Source: Deinococcus betulae
GTDB taxonomy: Bacteria > Deinococcota > Deinococci > Deinococcales > Deinococcaceae
Assembly: GCF_020166395.1 (NCBI RefSeq)
Contig: NZ_JAIQXU010000014.1
Span: 1 to 64,000, forward strand
Direction of reading: 5' to 3'
Length of the DNA: 64,000 bases
A program made the position numbers and the translations under genes. Positions 1 through 8,699 of this stretch are shown here, one piece after another. The notes beneath the pieces are model-generated. The model made no database searches, was not told the DNA's origin, and saw only the letters and a program-made list of their open reading frames with translations. Every line of letters begins with the position of its first letter. The first letter of the stretch is position 1.

Positions 1-259
1 GTGGGGGCGGGTGGCAGGAATGCTTGGGTGTGCTTGACTGAAGCGGTTGGGGAGGACGAAATCCTCGGCGTCTTGCCCGTGCTCCCTGCGTCAGTTGGGG
101 ACAGATCAAGGGGGCGTTCGGCGCATTCGCCGTCCCACCCAATTGCTTTGGTGCGCTTAAGCGTGACCGACTGAATCAGGGATCAATAGGTGAAAACTCG
201 GCTATCCGGTTTCTTGCTACCGCGATGCCGAGGTCAGGTTGCCAAAACCGGGCGAGGCA
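1..259. other. no gene seen at left edge
   Basis: No ORF with a plausible start, ribosome-binding site and codon usage was found here. It may hold the downstream part of a gene outside the window or the 3' flank of the gene that ends at 260. Confidence 0.4.
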
Positions 260-772
260 TCAAATGTATGGATCGTCTATTTTGAGCTCGCGTGCCTCGT
301 TCAAATCAAATGTGAACGCCCTAACAAGAAATTGCTTATTTATTGACGTGCTACGTACGATTACGTCAGGCAACTTCGTCCGGTTGATCTCAATCTCCAC
401 ATGCCAAACAGAGTTATTCCTCAGTTCGGCAACGTCTTTAGACGTTAGGGGTAAATCATCGGGCAGGGCATCATCACAATGGATGAACCACCCAAGTTGT
501 TGCATATCCGTCGTCTCAAGAAGGGCGAGGCGGTAACCCCTCCACCATGCGACAGCATAGTCTCTCCCTTCAGCTTTCGGAGATGAGAGTAGTCCTGAAC
601 TCAGGATGCGATCGTAAGGAATAATCTGTTGAATAAGCAGAGCAGAGCCATACCGTTTGCCACATAGCATGCTTGGATTTTTAGCGCGTTCCTTACTTTC
701 AGCTAATCTTTTCAAGTAAGCTGCCGCATCACTCGTAAAGTGAATACTTTGCGCTCCATCCGCGACTAACAT
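260..772 (-). CDS. hypothetical protein, 170 aa
   Basis: An ORF of 170 codons starting with ATG at 772, preceded by a purine-rich stretch (gaggtcgggag) that can act as a ribosome-binding site. No signal peptide, membrane segment or recognisable motif is visible; it looks like a soluble alpha/beta protein with several Trp residues in the middle. I do not recognise the family. It reads in the same direction as the signal-peptide protein at 827-1450, with about 54 bases between them, so the two could be cotranscribed. Base composition is lower in GC than the later part of the window, which suggests an accessory origin. Function unknown. Confidence 0.6.
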   Translation of the reverse strand: MLVADGAQSIHFTSDAAAYLKRLAESKERAKNPSMLCGKRYGSALLIQQIIPYDRILSSGLLSSPKAEGRDYAVAWWRGYRLALLETTDMQQLGWFIHCDDALPDDLPLTSKDVAELRNNSVWHVEIEINRTKLPDVIVRSTSINKQFLVRAFTFDLNEARELKIDDPYI

Positions 773-826
773 ACTCCCGACCTCACAAGCAACTCCCCGA
801 TTGGGAGACCCAATGCTTAATCCTAT

Positions 827-1450
827 TCATTTTGATGGGAATGAAGATGATCTGTAAAACGTGATACTTGATGATACAAAGTTTATAGTGACTTTTTGCC
901 AATCAACCCTTATTTCGCTCTGTCCTTTAGCATATATATCAAGAGTTTTTGCATTTTTAGGAACTAATATAGCATAATTACTATTTTTATAAAAAAGTGG
1001 CCTTAGTGGGCCATTATCTATTTTCGCCGCAAGTGTGAGGGGTGGCATGACGGAATTACCTTTATCGAAACCAAGCTGATATTTGCTTGGATCAAAAAAT
1101 ATATTCGTTGAGCGATTTTCAAAACCGTAAAATCTATTTTCCAGAAAAATCCTCCCAGTATTGATGTAGCCCTCTCTAAAAATATTTGAGAAGCTACTTA
1201 AACTTTTTGATTCAATTGTCAATGTCCTTGCACTGAAATCCGGTTTAAAAACATAGCCGCAGAATGATATGGGGGATTTAACAGCGTCAAAAAACTCTAA
1301 GTTTACCGTTCTCGGTTCATCTGGAAAGACGGCCTGCGACTGGTATGTCGCTCGGCTCATGCTGGCCAGCATGAGCCCCTTGCAATTGGCCGGAGTGGCT
1401 GCATGCGCGAAGGAGAAGACAAAAAATACGATTGGGACGAAATTTTTCAT
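827..1450 (-). CDS. secreted hypothetical protein in AT-rich DNA, 207 aa
   Basis: The N-terminus (MKNFVPIVFFVFSFAHAATP) is a classical Sec signal peptide with cleavage expected after AHA, so the product is exported. The start is supported by an AGGAGG box 10 bases upstream. The mature part is rich in Phe, Ser, Asn and Lys and probably beta-rich; no family is recognised. The gene uses AT-rich codons (AAA, ATA, TTT), very unlike the rest of this GC-rich window, which points to recent horizontal transfer. The upstream flank carries a short direct repeat (acatggctttaa twice, about 1489-1513). Whether it works with the neighbouring 170-aa protein is unknown. Confidence 0.7.
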   Translation of the reverse strand: MKNFVPIVFFVFSFAHAATPANCKGLMLASMSRATYQSQAVFPDEPRTVNLEFFDAVKSPISFCGYVFKPDFSARTLTIESKSLSSFSNIFREGYINTGRIFLENRFYGFENRSTNIFFDPSKYQLGFDKGNSVMPPLTLAAKIDNGPLRPLFYKNSNYAILVPKNAKTLDIYAKGQSEIRVDWQKVTINFVSSSITFYRSSSFPSK

Positions 1451-1549
1451 ATCTGAGAAGCCTCCTATAGAGCCTTTCTAGACTAACATGGCTTTAATCA
1501 ACATGGCTTTAACTGCATGGCCTGAACCTAACAGCATCTCCACGCTGGG

Positions 1550-1777
1550 TTGGTGGCAAAAACGGACAAGGGGCCCACCCCCTCAAGGCTGACTTTTGGT
1601 CGCCGACTACGTGAAGAACGGCAAAAACGGGGGATGACGCTGGAGGACTTGGCTGAAGCTTCGGGGATCACATGGTCTTACATCGCGCAAGTCGAGGTCG
1701 GCAGGCGCAATATCAGTGTGGACAACATGCATTTTCTGGCGACGGGTGTCGGCTTGCCTCTCAAGGATTTGTTGTAG
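1550..1777 (+). CDS. XRE-family helix-turn-helix regulator, 75 aa
   Basis: A small single-domain Cro/C1-type DNA-binding protein. Residues about 15-75 form the HTH_3 fold: FGRRLREERQKRGMTLEDLA, then ASGITWSYIAQVEVGRR as the recognition region, then a closing helix ending in LPLKDLL. There is no extra sensor domain. The ORF can only start at TTG 1550 or GTG 1553; no strong ribosome-binding site is visible, so the start is uncertain. Such small regulators are typical of mobile or toxin-carrying regions. It could regulate the large DUF4157-lipase gene 300 bases downstream, but nothing in the sequence proves this. Confidence 0.8.
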   Translation: MVAKTDKGPTPSRLTFGRRLREERQKRGMTLEDLAEASGITWSYIAQVEVGRRNISVDNMHFLATGVGLPLKDLL

Positions 1778-2073
1778 AGCGCACGGCTGAAGTAGCGGGT
1801 ATGCAGGCGAAAGATCGCCCGAGCTCTCTGTGGATTAAGTTTTCAGACCTTGAAAAAGATGATCTATAGCTGTATTCAATCCCCTCTTATCCGCCGATAG
1901 AGTGTGTGATGCTACCTCCCTCATCGGTGTTAGCTCTGGTCATAGTCGATATGACAAATTTATTCGGGGGAGGCGTCTTAGAAACGTCTACTCACAGCCG
2001 GTTAGCGCGAGCTGGTCATTTTCGCAGGTAACACGCGCGGGTTGTCGGTAAGCTACGTGCCAGGAGGGTGCTC

Positions 2074-4956
2074 ATGACCTTTAACCCCAAGAAACCTGCG
2101 CCTGGTACCGCGCCGGCGGTGGCACCATTCCTAAGGAACCGTCAGCAGGACGCGAATCATCTGGCGCAGCCCGCCGAAGCGCTCGTCACTCCGGTGCCCT
2201 TTGGGTTGAGCAACTCCCGATCTGCTTCCGCTCCACTCCAACGTGCCCAGGTGGCACCAGTGTGGACTGCAGCCTCGCTGCTTGCGGCCGATCAGACCAG
2301 CATTCAGCGGGCGGCAGCGGCGGTGCAGGCTGGCGAGACCGCGGTTCGAGTCTCAGCCGATACCCTGGCCGCCCGTGGCCTGTGCCCCTCACCGGCCAGC
2401 AGCTTGCAGCGGCACCGGCCAGCTGATCCACCTGTACGGCCAGCTCTCTCCCCACTGCAGCGGCAAGCCCTGACCGACACTGGCCGGCAGACTGTCACCG
2501 CTGCATTGACACGCGACGCCCGATACATCCCTGGTGCGGTTCGGGCTGAGCTGGCGGTGGACGCGCTCCAGCGCGCGGTTGCGCAGGGGGCAGATGGGGC
2601 CGCTCTGCACACACATATTGTCTCCCTCGCCATGGCATCTGTGGAGCAGCAGACTGTTCAGCGTGCACTCCAGCTGCAACGGCAGCGGGAAGCCAGTGCG
2701 GCCATGCACCGTGAAGACTACACACTACAGGTGGTCCATCAAGGGCTTCAGCGTCAGTTGGCTGAAGCCCAGGCGCAACACGCCGAGGCCACGCTCGGGA
2801 CGGTCACCGAACGGGTTCGGGCCCGGCAGGGCGGTGGGGAGCTGTTACCTGCCAGCGTGCAGCGTCATCTGGAAGTGGGCCTCAATGCCGATCTCAGTCG
2901 CGTGCGTATCCATACCGACGGCGAGGCAGCCAAGCTGGCAGCCAGTGTGCAGGCCGAAGCTTTCACCACGGGTCAAGACATCTACTTCGCTGCCAACCGA
3001 TACGATCCGAACAGCCCGAATGGTCTGAAACTGCTGGCGCACGAGGCGACCCATACGGTCCAACAGGCGCAGGGCAAGGTGCAGCCTGGCCTGGATCCAG
3101 ACGCGGCCCTCGAGGCACAGGCGCAGCAGATGGGCGAGCGCCTGGCCACCCTGCCAAGCACTAGCGTGCCGTCATCTCGCACGCCAACGGTGGAATCGGC
3201 CTTAGCCCGTTCGGCAGTGCAACGCAGCGTCTCACCTGTCTTCCAGCGCAAGACCGCGCCACCGACCGCCGCTGGCGTGGTGGCAGCACTGCGTCAGCCT
3301 GGCCCCGCCCAGGCGATCATCGCTTCTGCTCTCAACCAGAACCTGCCAGACGAATTCTGGACGGATGTCATGGCCTCGGGAAGCCAAAAGTATGGCCGTG
3401 AGTGGGCCGACGCCGCTCTCAAAAAGCTGCCCGCCCCGATCAAGGCCAAACTGACCCTGGCCCTGCTTGGTGGTGAACAGGAACTCACCTACGCGGCGTT
3501 CGTCAATCAGCTGGCCTACCTCGTCTACAGCAATGATCCCAGTCTGAGTGACTCCAAACAGATCCCAGGCAATACGGCCAAGAGTGCGCAGGGCATCCTT
3601 CAAGCCGGTGGTTATCAGGCACATCCCACCATCCAGGGATACTGGGGCTTTCAGATGCGGGTCTTCACGCCTATTAAGGGCCATCCCTCACCTGTCTCCA
3701 AGAAGACCATCGTGGCCTTCCGAGGCAGTGAGGGGGTCATGCCGAATCCTTTGGCCTATGCACAGGCCAGCCAGGATCCGAAGTTTCCCAAGCAAAACGA
3801 AAGCGGTCTGGACACCATGACCGATCTCGCGGCCTACCACACGGGCTATTCACAGTACGAGGTCAATGAGAAGCAGATCATCGGGCCTGTGCTGAAGGCG
3901 TACAGCGGCGACTTGGTGGCGACCGGGCACTCACTTGGTGGGGCCCTGGCCCAAATTGCCGTGGTGAAAAACCCGAGCCGCTTCAGCGAGGTCTACACCT
4001 TCCAGGGCGCCAACATCAAAAAGAGCGATGTGGAGAAGCTCGCCGCGATGAAGAAGGTCAAAGCCAGACATTACCGGGTCACGGCAGACGCCGTGCCATC
4101 TTCCGGCGAAAAGGGCATTCCTGGACAGGTTTACGAGTTTGACCGGAAGGCCGGCACGGCTGGGCTCAGTGTGAATTGGCGCACCGGTCAGACCAAGTTT
4201 TCCCCGGACGCCTCGGACGGCCATAACGCGCCCATCCTGCTGGAGGTGTTGCAGGATCTTCAGGGCCAAGGCCTCGCCAAGAACGCGTTGGCCCAAAATC
4301 TGGTCAAGAATGGTTCGCAGGATCCCAACGAGCTGGGGGGCTTCAATACCCAGATGCCACTGCTGCGCACTGTCCCTTCGGCCTTGGATACCACGCCTGG
4401 CAAAGAGGGGCTGAAACAGGCGGTGACCGGGGTCGCGTTCCTGCCTCAATTTCAGACGACCTACGAAAACAACGTCATCTACAACATTCTGTTGGAGCAG
4501 ACGCTGCCTCTGCTTCAGCAGATCACGGTGCAGAGTGTCAAGAATGCCGCAGAGCTCGTGCGGCGCCTGACCGCGGTGGGCGCCAAGGTGGAGACCTTCA
4601 AGCTGGCGCACACCCCGCAGTCCCTCAAGATGCTGGAGGTGATCTACGCGGGTCCACAGGCGGCTAAACGCGCAGCGGTTGCCGATTACAAGGCCAAGCT
4701 CAAGACAAGCCAGAACATGGCCATCAGCCCTTACAATCCACAGGTGCTCAAGGCGATGGAAGCGCAGTATGAGGAATTTGTCCAGCGCAAGCAGCGCTTC
4801 ATCGAACTCGATATCCCTCAGAAGATTCTGGACGAGAACCTGGACCGATTGACGGACCTGGGCCGCCTCCTTGACCTGTGGTACACCGTGCATCCGAGCG
4901 CAGATGCGCTCTTCTCAGCTGCCCGCTCACTGTCCACCACGCCCCGGGCACGCTGA
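2074..4956 (+). CDS. DUF4157 (eCIS-cargo-like) protein with class 3 lipase domain, 960 aa
   Basis: A very large modular protein. Residues about 257-335 are a DUF4157 domain with the hallmark HExxH sequence HEATH at 323-327; DUF4157 is a metallopeptidase-like domain found on cargo of extracellular contractile injection systems. Residues about 480-700 look like a class 3 alpha/beta lipase: the nucleophile elbow GHSLGG places the catalytic Ser at 620, and Asp and His follow downstream. The N-terminal 250 residues are Ala/Gln-rich and low complexity; the C-terminal 250 are helical. No signal peptide. I chose ATG 2074 over GTG 2068 because an AGGAGG box at 2062-2067 lies 6 bases before 2074 but touches 2068. 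A lipoprotein gene follows 33 bases later. No injection-system structural genes are in the window, so the delivery route is inferred. Likely activity: hydrolysis of lipids in a target cell. Confidence 0.85.
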   Translation: MTFNPKKPAPGTAPAVAPFLRNRQQDANHLAQPAEALVTPVPFGLSNSRSASAPLQRAQVAPVWTAASLLAADQTSIQRAAAAVQAGETAVRVSADTLAARGLCPSPASSLQRHRPADPPVRPALSPLQRQALTDTGRQTVTAALTRDARYIPGAVRAELAVDALQRAVAQGADGAALHTHIVSLAMASVEQQTVQRALQLQRQREASAAMHREDYTLQVVHQGLQRQLAEAQAQHAEATLGTVTERVRARQGGGELLPASVQRHLEVGLNADLSRVRIHTDGEAAKLAASVQAEAFTTGQDIYFAANRYDPNSPNGLKLLAHEATHTVQQAQGKVQPGLDPDAALEAQAQQMGERLATLPSTSVPSSRTPTVESALARSAVQRSVSPVFQRKTAPPTAAGVVAALRQPGPAQAIIASALNQNLPDEFWTDVMASGSQKYGREWADAALKKLPAPIKAKLTLALLGGEQELTYAAFVNQLAYLVYSNDPSLSDSKQIPGNTAKSAQGILQAGGYQAHPTIQGYWGFQMRVFTPIKGHPSPVSKKTIVAFRGSEGVMPNPLAYAQASQDPKFPKQNESGLDTMTDLAAYHTGYSQYEVNEKQIIGPVLKAYSGDLVATGHSLGGALAQIAVVKNPSRFSEVYTFQGANIKKSDVEKLAAMKKVKARHYRVTADAVPSSGEKGIPGQVYEFDRKAGTAGLSVNWRTGQTKFSPDASDGHNAPILLEVLQDLQGQGLAKNALAQNLVKNGSQDPNELGGFNTQMPLLRTVPSALDTTPGKEGLKQAVTGVAFLPQFQTTYENNVIYNILLEQTLPLLQQITVQSVKNAAELVRRLTAVGAKVETFKLAHTPQSLKMLEVIYAGPQAAKRAAVADYKAKLKTSQNMAISPYNPQVLKAMEAQYEEFVQRKQRFIELDIPQKILDENLDRLTDLGRLLDLWYTVHPSADALFSAARSLSTTPRAR

Positions 4957-4989
4957 TGACCTGCCCACCCGACCTCCAGGACCGGTGCC

Positions 4990-5862
4990 ATGCGTTTATC
5001 CCTTACTTTTCTCCTGCTGATGACCATGACTGCCTGCCGACCAGGGGGGACCGTGACTGAGTCCTCCCCAGATGACGCGTTCCAGGCAGTTCAATCGGCC
5101 ATCAAGGCGGTTCCCGACCTTTTCTGGATGCCCTGTCAGGGCGGGTCGAGTGATTACCGGTACGTCGCCTGTTATCTGGACGACAGCGGGAATCAGACGG
5201 AGAGCTTCCGGCGAGTCGTGCAGCAGTTGGAAGACGCTGGTTTCATGTCCACTTCCCAGGGCAACGAGGACACGGCCCTGAGTACTGTCCTGATGAGAAC
5301 TGTACCGTCAGCCGAACTGAACGTAACGTACAGCGGCTCTACGCTCCGCGTTCTGATGCAACATCCGGAGACAGGCAAGTTCGGGGCGCCGCCCCGAAAG
5401 GAGGGCGCCCCGCCTGCGTTTACCACGACGTACGCGCGGCAAGACAATCAGGGGTTCGCCCGGCAGATGCTCTACAACCTCCTCATTCGGGGCGGCATGA
5501 GTCTCAGTGCGATTGCAAACGCCATCCAGACCTGTCCCGAAGAGCAACCTAGCCAGCTCTGCGCCCGAACGGGCTGGACCCAGGCGGACTTTGAGCAAGC
5601 CATGGTCGACGACTATTTCGCTGGGAACCGCGAGGTTTTCTCCCAGCTCAATGCCCAACCCACATTCACCTACAACGAGGAGCCGCTCGTCGAGCGCAAG
5701 GCCATTGAGACGCCAGCTATTTGGGTGCAGAAGAACGGGAATGGCACGTGGACCAGTCGGGATCGGCAACGGTACCCCGGTGTGGAGGTCATCCTCCGAT
5801 TCAAACCTGAGCAATCTGGGGAACTTCAAATGCAAGTGCTTAGCGTATCTCGTCAGCCTTAA
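4990..5862 (+). CDS. lipoprotein downstream of the DUF4157-lipase, 290 aa
   Basis: The N-terminus MRLSLTFLLLMTMTAC is a lipoprotein signal peptide with lipobox MTAC (lipidated Cys16). The mature protein of about 275 residues is soluble-looking and contains several Cys (for example PCQGG, ACYLD, CPEEQ), but no family is recognised. It starts 33 bases after the DUF4157-lipase gene on the same strand, so the two probably form one transcript. A periplasm- or envelope-anchored partner next to a lipid-attacking protein suggests an immunity or chaperone role; this is inference only. Confidence 0.75.
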   Translation: MRLSLTFLLLMTMTACRPGGTVTESSPDDAFQAVQSAIKAVPDLFWMPCQGGSSDYRYVACYLDDSGNQTESFRRVVQQLEDAGFMSTSQGNEDTALSTVLMRTVPSAELNVTYSGSTLRVLMQHPETGKFGAPPRKEGAPPAFTTTYARQDNQGFARQMLYNLLIRGGMSLSAIANAIQTCPEEQPSQLCARTGWTQADFEQAMVDDYFAGNREVFSQLNAQPTFTYNEEPLVERKAIETPAIWVQKNGNGTWTSRDRQRYPGVEVILRFKPEQSGELQMQVLSVSRQP

Positions 5863-5869
5863 TCATCCT

Positions 5870-5898
5870 CGTAGCTTTACAGCTTGCAGCTACGTCTG
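5870..5898 (+). terminator. possible weak terminator hairpin
   Basis: Stem cgtagct (5870-5876) pairs with agctacg (5888-5894), with an 11-base loop and a modest T-rich tail. It lies just after the lipoprotein stop at 5862, so it may end the toxin/lipoprotein transcript. Confidence 0.4.
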
Positions 5899-6214
5899 TT
5901 CTCCAGTCCCAGTCAGTGCTTATCAGGTGCTGCGTGTCGCCACCCAGAGTGAATGCGGCTGATCTCCTGCCACGAAGGGTCTTCGACTGATCAAGGTCCC
6001 ACCACGCTTTGAGAGTCTGGCCGACGATGACGGGTTATGACTCCTCGCGTAGTTGGGCCTTTTGATTTCGACCCCAACACGCCCAGCCAGCGCACAGTGC
6101 GTGAGACTATTCAGCCCCTGAAAAACTGCGAAGGCAACACCCTCTCCGCAAAACTTAGGGACCCTAAGCCCTGTGCGGCTGAAATAACAGCTCCTTCTCG
6201 GATAGGCTGACATC
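5899..6214. other. intergenic, no gene seen
   Basis: About 315 bases between the lipoprotein and the next small gene. No ORF with good start signals, no RNA gene and no clear transposon end were recognised. Confidence 0.4.
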
Positions 6215-6559
6215 ATGGCGCAGCCGAGGAAACGTCGTGGCTACCGCTCCATCATGGTTGACGGGCAACACTACACCTGGCGTTTTCAAGCTGGGCAGAA
6301 TGCAGGTGTGTTGACGGTGCTCAGTCCTGATCAACCGGCAACCCGCTTCACCGTGCATCTTCCTGAATCTCTGGATCCCTGGCTTTCCGAGTCACAGCCT
6401 AAAGTGATGCCCGCTGTCACGCCAGCCGTTGTCGCTGCAATTCTCCGAGCGGTGGTTCAAGGTGACTGGTCTATGGACCAGTCGAAAGCAGCCCACAGGA
6501 TGGAGTGGCGCGATGGGCTTCTTTACCAACGCCTCCTGGATATCCCAGCCACAACGTGA
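6215..6559 (+). CDS. small basic hypothetical protein, 114 aa
   Basis: The N-terminus is basic (PRKRRGYRSI) and is followed by a short beta-rich segment (QHYTWRFQ) and a helical C-terminal half. No catalytic motif, signal peptide or membrane segment is visible. I considered TnsA because a TnsB/TnsC pair lies downstream, but there is no endonuclease core with D/E and K spacing. The gene reads in the same direction as the small Ala/Ser-rich gene and the transposition genes. Function unknown; it may be cargo or passenger of the element. Confidence 0.55.
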   Translation: MAQPRKRRGYRSIMVDGQHYTWRFQAGQNAGVLTVLSPDQPATRFTVHLPESLDPWLSESQPKVMPAVTPAVVAAILRAVVQGDWSMDQSKAAHRMEWRDGLLYQRLLDIPATT

Positions 6560-6693
6560 TGCAGGCCAAGAGCACAGCCGCAGAGAACGATCAATCTCGC
6601 TTCTCAAAGCAAGTCGCGACCGCACGAAAAACGTCTTCAACTGGGCGTAGACTAGACGCTCAGCCCAATACTCGACCTCTGAGGAGGATCATC

Positions 6694-6876
6694 ATGCCGG
6701 GGAAGAAGACAGGACAGGCTGCCACGTCCGCCGCTTCGAACATCATAGGGGCTGGCCGAATAGCTGATAGCTCAACATCTGCGGCAGGCAGTATAGCTGA
6801 TAGCTCAACATCTGCGGCAGGCAGTGCGCTGCCACAGGTCAAATCTGGGAAGAGCACCAGCGAACAAGCCGCTTAG
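6694..6876 (+). CDS. small Ala/Ser-rich protein with internal repeat, 60 aa
   Basis: A 60-codon gene starting at ATG 6694 with a good GAGGAGG box at 6681-6687. The product has a Lys-rich start (MPGKKTGQAATSAAS), two perfect copies of IADSSTSAAGS, and a C-terminal SALPQVKSGKS segment. Its composition resembles the small Lys/Ala/Ser-rich proteins found near mobile elements in many bacteria (ending in similar AAGSALxQ segments), whose function is not known. The longer in-frame ORF that begins at 6505 is less likely, because it overlaps the previous gene and lacks a ribosome-binding site. Confidence 0.6.
   Translation: MPGKKTGQAATSAASNIIGAGRIADSSTSAAGSIADSSTSAAGSALPQVKSGKSTSEQAA
6760..6825 (+). 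repeat. perfect 33-bp tandem duplication inside the small gene
   Basis: Units 6760-6792 and 6793-6825 are identical and keep frame, adding 11 residues (IADSSTSAAGS). Exact identity including third positions suggests a recent slippage event. Confidence 0.9.
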
Positions 6877-7127
6877 GGTGCCTCTGAGATGCTTCGGAGC
6901 AAGACTCAGTCCAAACGTCCAGGAAGGCAGTTGGCAGCCCACTGGCTTGGAAAAAGTAGCAGGCCGTTTCCACCCGAAATCTATTGTGCGTATCAGACGG
7001 CTGCCCTTGAAAGAGGACTGTGGACCTGAGCCACGGACGACTTGATGGCTCGGGCCTGCACCTCTTGGCGCTGTTTCCTCAAATCAATGTTTCGGCTCAT
7101 AGGAACTGCTCGTGCGGAGGACAACGC

Positions 7128-8699
7128 GTGACTCAAGCTGCCTTGCGACAAGCCGTGATCTATCTCGACAGCCTTCCCGCTGGCGCGCCTCTTGAGCCAT
7201 ACCTGATGAGTTTGACCGCACAGATCGGATGCTCGACTCGTACTCTTCGGCGACATCTTCACCACTACCGTGCGGCCGGCCGCACCTTCCCTGAATGGCG
7301 GCGCACGGGCACCCGACACCAGTTGTCATCCGAAGTGGAAACCCTGATTCAGGACACTTTGCTCAGGGCTTATTTTCGTCCTGAACACCCCGATCTCAAC
7401 GAAGTGGTGCTGGACATTCAAGCGGAATGTCACGCGCAAGGCTGGTCACGTCCGTCGTATGACACAGTCCGGTCCCGGATGCTGGCCCTCCGGACACCAG
7501 CACTCATTGCACGGCGTGACAAACGCGAGGAAACCAAACGACTGTTGGCCACGCCAGGGATTGCCGAACGAGGTCAGCATCCCTTTGACCTGGTGGCCAT
7601 GGATCATTCACCCCTAGATGTCCACCTTGTGCATCCGGTGACGCGCCTGTCCATGGGGAGAGCCACTTTGACCCTTGTGATTTGCACCTGCTCCCGGCTG
7701 ATCCTAGGCTTTCTGGTCTCTTTTCAGAAGCCCAGCATCATGTCGGTGGCACTCGCCCTCTCACACGCGGTCCTGCCGAAGGAAGCGTGGCTCCGCGCCC
7801 GGGGGTTCGATCCTTTCGTCTGGCCCGTGGCTGGTCTGCCTCAGGCGATTCAGGTGGACAACGCCCGGGAATTTCACAGCGCCGCGTTTGAAACAGCCTG
7901 TGCCCGCTGGAATATTCAGATCCATTACCGCCGCAAGGGTCGACCCCGTGACGGCAGTTTGATGGAAAACGTGCTGGGGACGATGAACCGGGCCCAGCAT
8001 AGCTTGCCAGGAACAACGTTCAGCAATCCTAGAGAACGGCAGCGCTACCCCTCAGAGGACAGGGCCGTGATGAGTCTTATAGAGTTTGAAGTGTGGCTGA
8101 CACACAAGGTGATCAGTTACAACCACCGTTGTGGCCGGTCTGAAGGCTGGGCTCCTGCCCAGCGGCATGCGCTCGGGGACTTCACCTCTCGACCGGTCCA
8201 CGACCCCGCAACCTTTACGCTGGATTTCCTACCGCAGGAAGAGCGGGTCGTGACCGAGACAGGCATTGAACTGTTTACAGACCAGTACTGGACGGAGGAG
8301 CTCAAACTTTTTGCAGGCCAGCGTGTCCTGGTCAAGTATGACCCGCTGAATCTGGGTCATATCTGGGTCTACGACTCGGTGCGGCGGGGGTATCTGGAGG
8401 TGCCATACCGCGATGCCACCAAGGCCCCGAAGAGTTACTGGACGTACCTGGCTGAGCGGCGCGAACGAACACGTCAGCGCGACGAGGTCCAGTTGACACG
8501 TGTGCTCAGCCACCATAGGCAGGCAAAGGAAGTGGTTAAGGCCGCAAGTCAACACACGCGCCGTGCCAAAAGGCAACAAGGTCACGTCCGTTCCTTCGAT
8601 CTGGTGTCTCATGCCCAAGGTGCCCCTGCGCCCACCCCTCAGGCTGAGTTGAACTGGCCCAGTGCAGAGACGCCCCTTGAGCCCTGGCCGATTTCATGA
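7128..8699 (+). CDS. TnsB/TniA-like DDE transposase, 523 aa
   Basis: Transposase of the Mu/Tn7/Tn552 (rve) superfamily. The N-terminal part carries a helix-turn-helix (IGCSTRTLRRHLHHYRAAGR). The catalytic core contains the first Asp in VAMDHSPLDV, the second Asp in QVDNAREF and the Glu in DGSLMENVLG, in the usual DDE order. The C-terminal part matches a Mu-transposase C-terminal beta-barrel and a basic tail. I chose GTG 7128 because a CGGAGG box lies 7 bases upstream; the longer frame from 7020 lacks one. The stop overlaps the start of the ATPase gene by ATGA, so the two are translationally coupled. Role: binds transposon ends and joins strands at the target. No TnsA-like endonuclease gene is beside it. 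Confidence 0.9.
   Translation: MTQAALRQAVIYLDSLPAGAPLEPYLMSLTAQIGCSTRTLRRHLHHYRAAGRTFPEWRRTGTRHQLSSEVETLIQDTLLRAYFRPEHPDLNEVVLDIQAECHAQGWSRPSYDTVRSRMLALRTPALIARRDKREETKRLLATPGIAERGQHPFDLVAMDHSPLDVHLVHPVTRLSMGRATLTLVICTCSRLILGFLVSFQKPSIMSVALALSHAVLPKEAWLRARGFDPFVWPVAGLPQAIQVDNAREFHSAAFETACARWNIQIHYRRKGRPRDGSLMENVLGTMNRAQHSLPGTTFSNPRERQRYPSEDRAVMSLIEFEVWLTHKVISYNHRCGRSEGWAPAQRHALGDFTSRPVHDPATFTLDFLPQEERVVTETGIELFTDQYWTEELKLFAGQRVLVKYDPLNLGHIWVYDSVRRGYLEVPYRDATKAPKSYWTYLAERRERTRQRDEVQLTRVLSHHRQAKEVVKAASQHTRRAKRQQGHVRSFDLVSHAQGAPAPTPQAELNWPSAETPLEPWPIS

Noticed and set aside
3931..4893. 320-codon minus frame opposite the lipase gene
   Set aside because: Rich in Leu, Arg and His, no start signal, antisense to a recognisable lipase.
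6215..6559. TnsA endonuclease near TnsB
   Set aside because: The 114-aa protein is too short and lacks the nuclease core residues.
7020..7127. Longer start for the TnsB gene
   Set aside because: No ribosome-binding site at 7020; GTG 7128 has CGGAGG at the right distance and starts the conserved part.
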